DNA of 64,000 nt from Microbispora hainanensis. GTDB taxonomy: Bacteria; Actinomycetota; Actinomycetes; Streptosporangiales; Streptosporangiaceae. Position numbers and translations under genes: made by a program. Positions 60,070-64,000 of the stretch are shown here, one piece after another. The stretch lies in NCBI RefSeq assembly GCF_006874475.1, contig NZ_VIRM01000035.1:1-64000 (forward strand). The letters run 5' to 3'. The notes under the pieces are model-generated. The model had not been told where the DNA came from, ran no database searches, and saw nothing but the letters and a program-made list of their open reading frames with translations. Each line of letters opens with the position of its first letter. Within the stretch, counting starts at the first letter, position 1.

Positions 60070-60944
60070 CCGAGCGCGGCGCCACCGTCCTCTACGACCT
60101 CCCGGGCCCGCGCGCCCGCCTGCGCAACAACGTGCTGACCCTCGTGTTCGGCGTCGTACTGCTGCTGGTGGCGTACTTCGTCTGGACGAAGTTCGACGAG
60201 AAGGGCCAGTGGGACGGCAAGCTGTGGGAGCCGTTCCTGCGGGGCGAGACCTGGACAGAGCTGATCCTGCCCGGGCTGCTCAACACGCTGATCGCCGCCG
60301 CGCTCGCCGCGGTGCTCGCGCTGCTGTTCGGGGCCGTGTTCGGCATCGCCCGCCTGTCGGACCACCGCTGGGTGCGGATCCCGGCCGGGGTCGTCGTCGA
60401 GGCGTTCCGCGCGGTCCCGGTGCTCATGCTGATCTTCTTCGCCCAGTACGGCGGAAGCCTGGCCGGGCTGGTCGTGACCGAGTTCGCTGCCGTGGTCTTC
60501 GGTCTCACGGTCTACAACGGATCGGTCCTGGCCGAGATCGTGCGCGCCGGCATCCTCGCCGTGCCGCGCGGCCAGGCCGAGGCGGGATCCGCGATCGGCC
60601 TGCGCAAGAACCAGGTGATGCGGCTGATCCTCCTGCCGCAGGCGGTGACCGCGATGATGCCCGCGATCATCAGCCAGCTCGTGGTGCTGCTCAAGGACAC
60701 CGCGCTCGGGTTCGTCGTGGCGTACGCCGACCTGCTGAACGCGGGCGCCCGCGTGGTGCCGGCCAACTACGCCAACCTGATCCCCTCGGTCATCGTGATC
60801 GCGACGGTCTACATCGTGATCAACCTGGCGCTGGGCTACCTCGCCACCTGGCTGGAACGGCGCAGCAGGCGCAGCCGCAAGGTCACGGCCGATCCGGCCG
60901 CCGCCGAGGCGGCCGCGGGCGGCGAGGTCGCGCTGATGCGCTGA
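60066..60944 (+). CDS. gluD: Glutamate ABC transporter permease, second subunit
   Basis: The 292-residue protein has an N-terminal extension with one helix (NNVLTLVFGVVLLLVAYFVW), then the BPD_transp_1 domain with five helices and the EAA loop RGQAEAGSAIGLRKNQVMRLILLP. A basic and then Ala-rich tail follows the last helix. The start overlaps the gluC stop. It completes the importer. Confidence 0.94.
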   Translation: MTERGATVLYDLPGPRARLRNNVLTLVFGVVLLLVAYFVWTKFDEKGQWDGKLWEPFLRGETWTELILPGLLNTLIAAALAAVLALLFGAVFGIARLSDHRWVRIPAGVVVEAFRAVPVLMLIFFAQYGGSLAGLVVTEFAAVVFGLTVYNGSVLAEIVRAGILAVPRGQAEAGSAIGLRKNQVMRLILLPQAVTAMMPAIISQLVVLLKDTALGFVVAYADLLNAGARVVPANYANLIPSVIVIATVYIVINLALGYLATWLERRSRRSRKVTADPAAAEAAAGGEVALMR

Positions 60945-61023
60945 CCTGCCGAGCTACGGGGTAAAGGGAGCTTTGCCGTGTCGCTGCTGGCGAGGGGACG
61001 GGCGCGACCTCGATATTGAGCGC

Positions 61024-61761
61024 GTGTGGCGTGTCGTTGCCGTGGTCGGCGTCCTTGCGGCCGCGTTCCTGACCGGTGGGTGCGGGAACGCGGGCACGCT
61101 GGTGGTCGGCGTGCGCCCCGGGCAGCCGGGCCTGGTCACCCGGCTCCCCGACGGGCGCTACAGCGGCTTCGACATCGAGGTCGCGCAATACGTCGCCCGT
61201 GCGCTCGGATACCGCGACGACCAGGTCGTCTACACGCTCGACCCCACGCGGGCCGATCTCGTCGTCGGCGCCACCGGCCCGCCGGGCTCCCGGTATGTCG
61301 CCGGCCCCTACCTCGTCACCAGCACCGACATCCTCGTACGGGCCGGCGACCTGTCCGTCCGCCGTCCGCGCGACCTCGCCCGCAAACGCGTCTGCGCCAC
61401 CCGGGAGTCCGCCGCGCCGCTCGTGAAGCGGTTCGGCACCCGCTGGCGGCAGGTCTTCCTCGCCGAGGCGAACCTGCCCGCGGCCTGCGCGCCGCTGCTG
61501 GCCTCCGGCAGGACCGACGCGATCGTGGCCGACGCCCCCGTGCTCGCCGGGCTGTCGGCGCAGTATCCCGGCAGGTTCCGCTTCAGCGGCAGGTCCCTGG
61601 CCACCGAGAAGTACGGCATCGCCGCCGAGACGCCCGCGCTGCGCGACCAGGTCGAGGAGGCGCTGCGCCGGATGTTCGACGACGGCACCTGGAAGCGGAC
61701 GGTCATCGACCAGCTCGGCACGCTCGCCACCCGCTACACCACTCCCCCGTCCCTCGACTGA
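61024..61761 (+). CDS. Divergent glutamate-binding-like lipoprotein
   Basis: The 245-residue protein has a signal peptide with lipobox LTGGC near residue 18 and shares with GluB the blocks PDGRYSGFDIEVAQYVARALG, AGPYLVTSTDILVRAGD, ASGRTDAIVADAPVLAGLSAQYPG and LATEKYGIA. Between the first two blocks, about 15-20 residues are missing relative to GluB, including the ANREPF and SITDERK motifs that hold the amino-acid backbone. It therefore probably binds something else, or nothing. The GTG at 61024 is taken as start from the signal peptide. It follows gluD by about 80 bp on the same strand and may share its transcript. Confidence 0.8.
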   Translation: MWRVVAVVGVLAAAFLTGGCGNAGTLVVGVRPGQPGLVTRLPDGRYSGFDIEVAQYVARALGYRDDQVVYTLDPTRADLVVGATGPPGSRYVAGPYLVTSTDILVRAGDLSVRRPRDLARKRVCATRESAAPLVKRFGTRWRQVFLAEANLPAACAPLLASGRTDAIVADAPVLAGLSAQYPGRFRFSGRSLATEKYGIAAETPALRDQVEEALRRMFDDGTWKRTVIDQLGTLATRYTTPPSLD

Positions 61762-61814
61762 TGCGTTGCCGCATTCACACCCCCGGAAGCGGGCTCGTCC
61801 GGCAGGATGCGGTC

Positions 61815-63737
61815 ATGCCCCCCACGCCTGGCCCGAGGCCGTTCTCGCCACGGCCGTCGTCCATCTCCAACGCCGACGTCGCACGCGCCGGCCGTCGGCT
61901 CGGCTTCCCGACCGCGCTGGGCGGGGAGACGTGGTGGGAGGAGGACCGCCCCGCCGAGGGCGGCCGCCGCACCGTCGTCCACCGGGCCGCCGACGGCTCC
62001 CTCGCCGACCTGCTCCCCGCGCCCTGGGACGCCCGTACGCGCGTCCACGAGTACGGCGGCCGGTCCTACGCCGTCGTCCCCGGTCACGGCATCGTCTTCG
62101 CGCACCACGCCGACCAGAGGCTCTATCTCGCCGGGCCCCGCACGCGCGGCGAGCCGGGCGGCCCGGGAGCGGAGCGGCCCCGTCCGGTCACGCCGGAGCC
62201 CGACGAGCCGGGCACGCTGCGCTACGCCGACCTGCGGGTCCAGGACGGCGCGGGTGGTCCGCGGGTGTGGTGCGTCCGGGAACGCCACCACCACGACGCC
62301 AAGGTCACCCGCTCGATCGTGGCCGTGGATCCGACCGGGGCCGCCGAGGTCGCCGAGGTGGTCACCGGCAGCGACTTCTACGCCTCGCCCACGCCGTCCC
62401 CCGACGGCCGGCACCTCGCCTACATCTGCTGGAACCACCCGCACATGCCCTGGACCGGCACCGAGCTGCGGGTCACCCGGCTGTCCGACGGCGCCACGTG
62501 GACGGTGCTGGGCGGGACCGCCGAATCGGTCCTCGCGCCGGTGTGGTGCGACGAGCGGCGCCTGTACGCGGTCTCCGACCGGTCGGGCTGGTGGAACCTC
62601 TACCGGGCCGACATCACCGGATCGTCGTGCGAGCCCCTCTGCCCTGCCGAGGAGGAGTTCGCGGGCCCGCTGTGGCAGCTCGGCGGCCTGCCGTACGCCG
62701 TGCTGGGCGACGGACGGCTCGCCGTGCTGCACGGACGCGGCGACCTGCGCCTCGGCGTCCTCGACCCGGAAACGCGTACGCTCGCCGACCTCGACATCCC
62801 CTTCCAGGGGTGGGCGCCCGTGCTGCACGGGGACGGCGACGACGTGCTCGTCGGCCTCGGCTATCGGTCGGGCGCGCCACGCTCGGTCGTCCGGATCGGC
62901 ACCGCCGGCGGCCCTGGTGACCTGACCGCTCGCGCCGAGGAACTGCGCCGGGAGATCGACGACGTCCCCGCCGATGTCCTCCCGGAGCCCCGTGCCGTGG
63001 AGTTCCGGGTGGCGCCCGGCGTCCGCGTCCACGCGTACCTGTATCCGCCGGAACAGCCGGACGAGGGCGGCGCGCCCTACGTCGTATTCGTGCACGGCGG
63101 GCCCACCGGGCACGCGACGAGCGAGCTCAGCCTGGACAAGGCGTTCTTCACCACCCGCGGCATCGGCGTGCTCGACGTCAACTACGGCGGATCCAGCGGG
63201 TACGGCCGGGCCTACCGGGATCGCCTGCGCGGCCGATGGGGCGTGACCGACGTGGAGGACGTGATCGCCGCGGCCAAGTGGCTGGTCGCCGAGGGCCTCG
63301 CCGACCCCGCCCGGATCGCCGTACGCGGCGCGAGCGCGGGCGGGTGGACGGTCATGGCCGCCTGCGGCGCGTCGGACGTCTTCGCGGGCGGCGTCTCGGT
63401 GGCGGGCGTCAGCGCGCTCGGGCCGCTCGTCGCGGCCACCCACGACTTCGAGTCGCGCTATGTGGAGTGGCTGGTCGGGCCCGAGGACCGGTATGGCGAG
63501 CGAGAGCCGCTGGCCCGGGCCGGCCAGGTGAACTGCCCCATGCTGCTCATGCAGGGCCTCGCCGACCCGGTGGTGCCGCCGGCCCAGTCGCGGGCGTTCG
63601 CCGAGCGCCTGCTGGCGCGCGGCGTGCCCTGCACCTATCTGACGTTCGAGGGCGAGGCCCACGGGTTCCGGCGGCTGGAGACCAAGGCGGCGGCGCTCGC
63701 CGCCGAGCTGTCGTTCTACCTGCAGATCTTCCGCTGA
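61815..63737 (+). CDS. S9 family peptidase (prolyl-oligopeptidase type)
   Basis: The 640-residue protein has an N-terminal beta-propeller with repeating WxxD/Y blades (for example FYASPTPSPDGRHLAYICWN) and a C-terminal alpha/beta-hydrolase. That domain has VFVHGGPTGH, the nucleophile motif RGASAGGWTVMA, the Asp in GLADPVVPP and the His in EGEAHGFRR. No signal peptide is present, so it is cytoplasmic. The start at ATG 61815 gives the usual RPFSPRPSSISNADVARAGR N terminus; ATG at 61761, overlapping the previous stop, is possible. Likely role: cleavage of short peptides, perhaps after uptake by the neighbouring importer, which is speculation. Confidence 0.93.
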   Translation: MPPTPGPRPFSPRPSSISNADVARAGRRLGFPTALGGETWWEEDRPAEGGRRTVVHRAADGSLADLLPAPWDARTRVHEYGGRSYAVVPGHGIVFAHHADQRLYLAGPRTRGEPGGPGAERPRPVTPEPDEPGTLRYADLRVQDGAGGPRVWCVRERHHHDAKVTRSIVAVDPTGAAEVAEVVTGSDFYASPTPSPDGRHLAYICWNHPHMPWTGTELRVTRLSDGATWTVLGGTAESVLAPVWCDERRLYAVSDRSGWWNLYRADITGSSCEPLCPAEEEFAGPLWQLGGLPYAVLGDGRLAVLHGRGDLRLGVLDPETRTLADLDIPFQGWAPVLHGDGDDVLVGLGYRSGAPRSVVRIGTAGGPGDLTARAEELRREIDDVPADVLPEPRAVEFRVAPGVRVHAYLYPPEQPDEGGAPYVVFVHGGPTGHATSELSLDKAFFTTRGIGVLDVNYGGSSGYGRAYRDRLRGRWGVTDVEDVIAAAKWLVAEGLADPARIAVRGASAGGWTVMAACGASDVFAGGVSVAGVSALGPLVAATHDFESRYVEWLVGPEDRYGEREPLARAGQVNCPMLLMQGLADPVVPPAQSRAFAERLLARGVPCTYLTFEGEAHGFRRLETKAAALAAELSFYLQIFR

Positions 63738-63759
63738 GCCTTCCGCCGAGCGGGGCCGG

Positions 63760-64000
63760 TCACCCGTCCATCCCGGCGAGAAGCGTGCGCATCCGGTCGA
63801 TCTCGATGCGCTGGTCCGCGTCGACATGGGTGACGAACTGGTTGATCTCCGACTCCTCTCCTCCCCCGTCGCCGAAGAGCCGCTCCACCATGGTCAGCGC
63901 TCCCAGGTGGTGCTGGATCATGTCCTCGTAGAAGAGCCGGTCGAACCGCGCACCCTTGGCCTGCTCCAGTTCGGCGAACTGCGCCTCGCTGAGCATGCCG
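63760..64000 (-). CDS. DUF305 family protein, 5' part cut by the window edge
   Basis: Only the last 80 or so codons are inside the window. They contain RLFYEDMIQHHLGALTMVERLF, with the His-His pair and Met residues typical of DUF305 ferritin-like copper- or iron-associated proteins, and a C-terminal EIDRMRTLLAGMDG. The real start lies beyond 64000; the ATG at 63996 is probably internal. Full-length members are usually lipoproteins or have a signal peptide. Confidence 0.85.
   Translation of the reverse strand, partial: GMLSEAQFAELEQAKGARFDRLFYEDMIQHHLGALTMVERLFGDGGGEESEINQFVTHVDADQRIEIDRMRTLLAGMDG

Noticed and set aside
61761-61814. Alternative start of the S9 peptidase overlapping the previous stop
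   Set aside because: The extra 18 residues do not resemble the family N terminus and no ribosome-binding site precedes it; kept only as an alternative.

Overview
The window is about 64 kb of very GC-rich actinobacterial chromosome with densely packed genes on both strands, many GTG/TTG starts and many ATGA/TGATG overlaps. Gene content (SCO6745-type, CU044_5270-type, DUF6461, DUF6493 and DUF4097 proteins, lipobox proteins, a gluABCD system) points to a filamentous actinomycete. Streptosporangiales is my best guess, but nothing here fixes the genus. No rRNA, tRNA, CRISPR array, transposase or phage gene was found.

Layout. 1-4.1 kb: DUF6461 protein, a lipoprotein, a MOSC protein and lepA (EF4, TTG start). 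4.1-13.3 kb: a conserved housekeeping block (GH18-like lipid-anchored or secreted protein, rpsT, holA, comEC, comEA, degV), with a divergent marR/MFS pair sitting between rpsT and holA. 13.5-18.8 kb: hutI, an overlooked 55-codon ORF, hflX, an FAD-linked oxidase and a DUF4097 lipoprotein. 19.0-25.4 kb: a compact glyoxylate operon, aceB-glcD-glcE-glcF-iclR, able to oxidise glycolate to glyoxylate and condense it with acetyl-CoA to malate, with its likely IclR regulator as last gene. 25.4-39.5 kb: accessory genes, namely DUF2277, an M48 membrane protease facing a repeat-type protein, an FHA domain fused to an FAD monooxygenase, an ECF sigma factor with its CU044_5270 partner, a SWIM zinc-finger/DUF6493 pair, a polytopic membrane protein and a DUF1524 nuclease lipoprotein. 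39.7-44.8 kb: a glycine-betaine/proline ABC operon with one ATPase, one two-in-one permease and two substrate-binding lipoproteins. 45.2-49.1 kb: SDR oxidoreductase, large repeat-type protein, SCO6745-type protein. 49.2-55.8 kb: dapF, miaA, ogt, a LigB-like protein, rnz and miaB. 56.0-61.8 kb: an orphan histidine kinase and a gluABCD glutamate ABC operon with an extra divergent binding protein. 61.8-64 kb: an S9 peptidase and a truncated DUF305 gene at the edge.

The most unusual signal is not a gene. At seven places the end of a gene runs into a short tandem array (units 14-29 bp) private to that gene. In six of them the first unit contains the gene's own stop codon (hutI, the M48 protease, the second betaine-binding protein, the 758-residue repeat protein, the histidine kinase and, weakly, the MFS transporter). 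The arrays share no consensus, so they are not REP/BIME elements. They look like repeated duplication of the stop-codon neighbourhood and in some cases place stops in all three frames. Other points worth attention are the FHA-FAD monooxygenase fusion, the SWIM/DUF6493 pair, the small ORF between hflX and hutI, a glutamate-binding paralogue that has lost part of its ligand-binding region, several leaderless-looking promoters, and the separation of hflX from dapF by about 33 kb.
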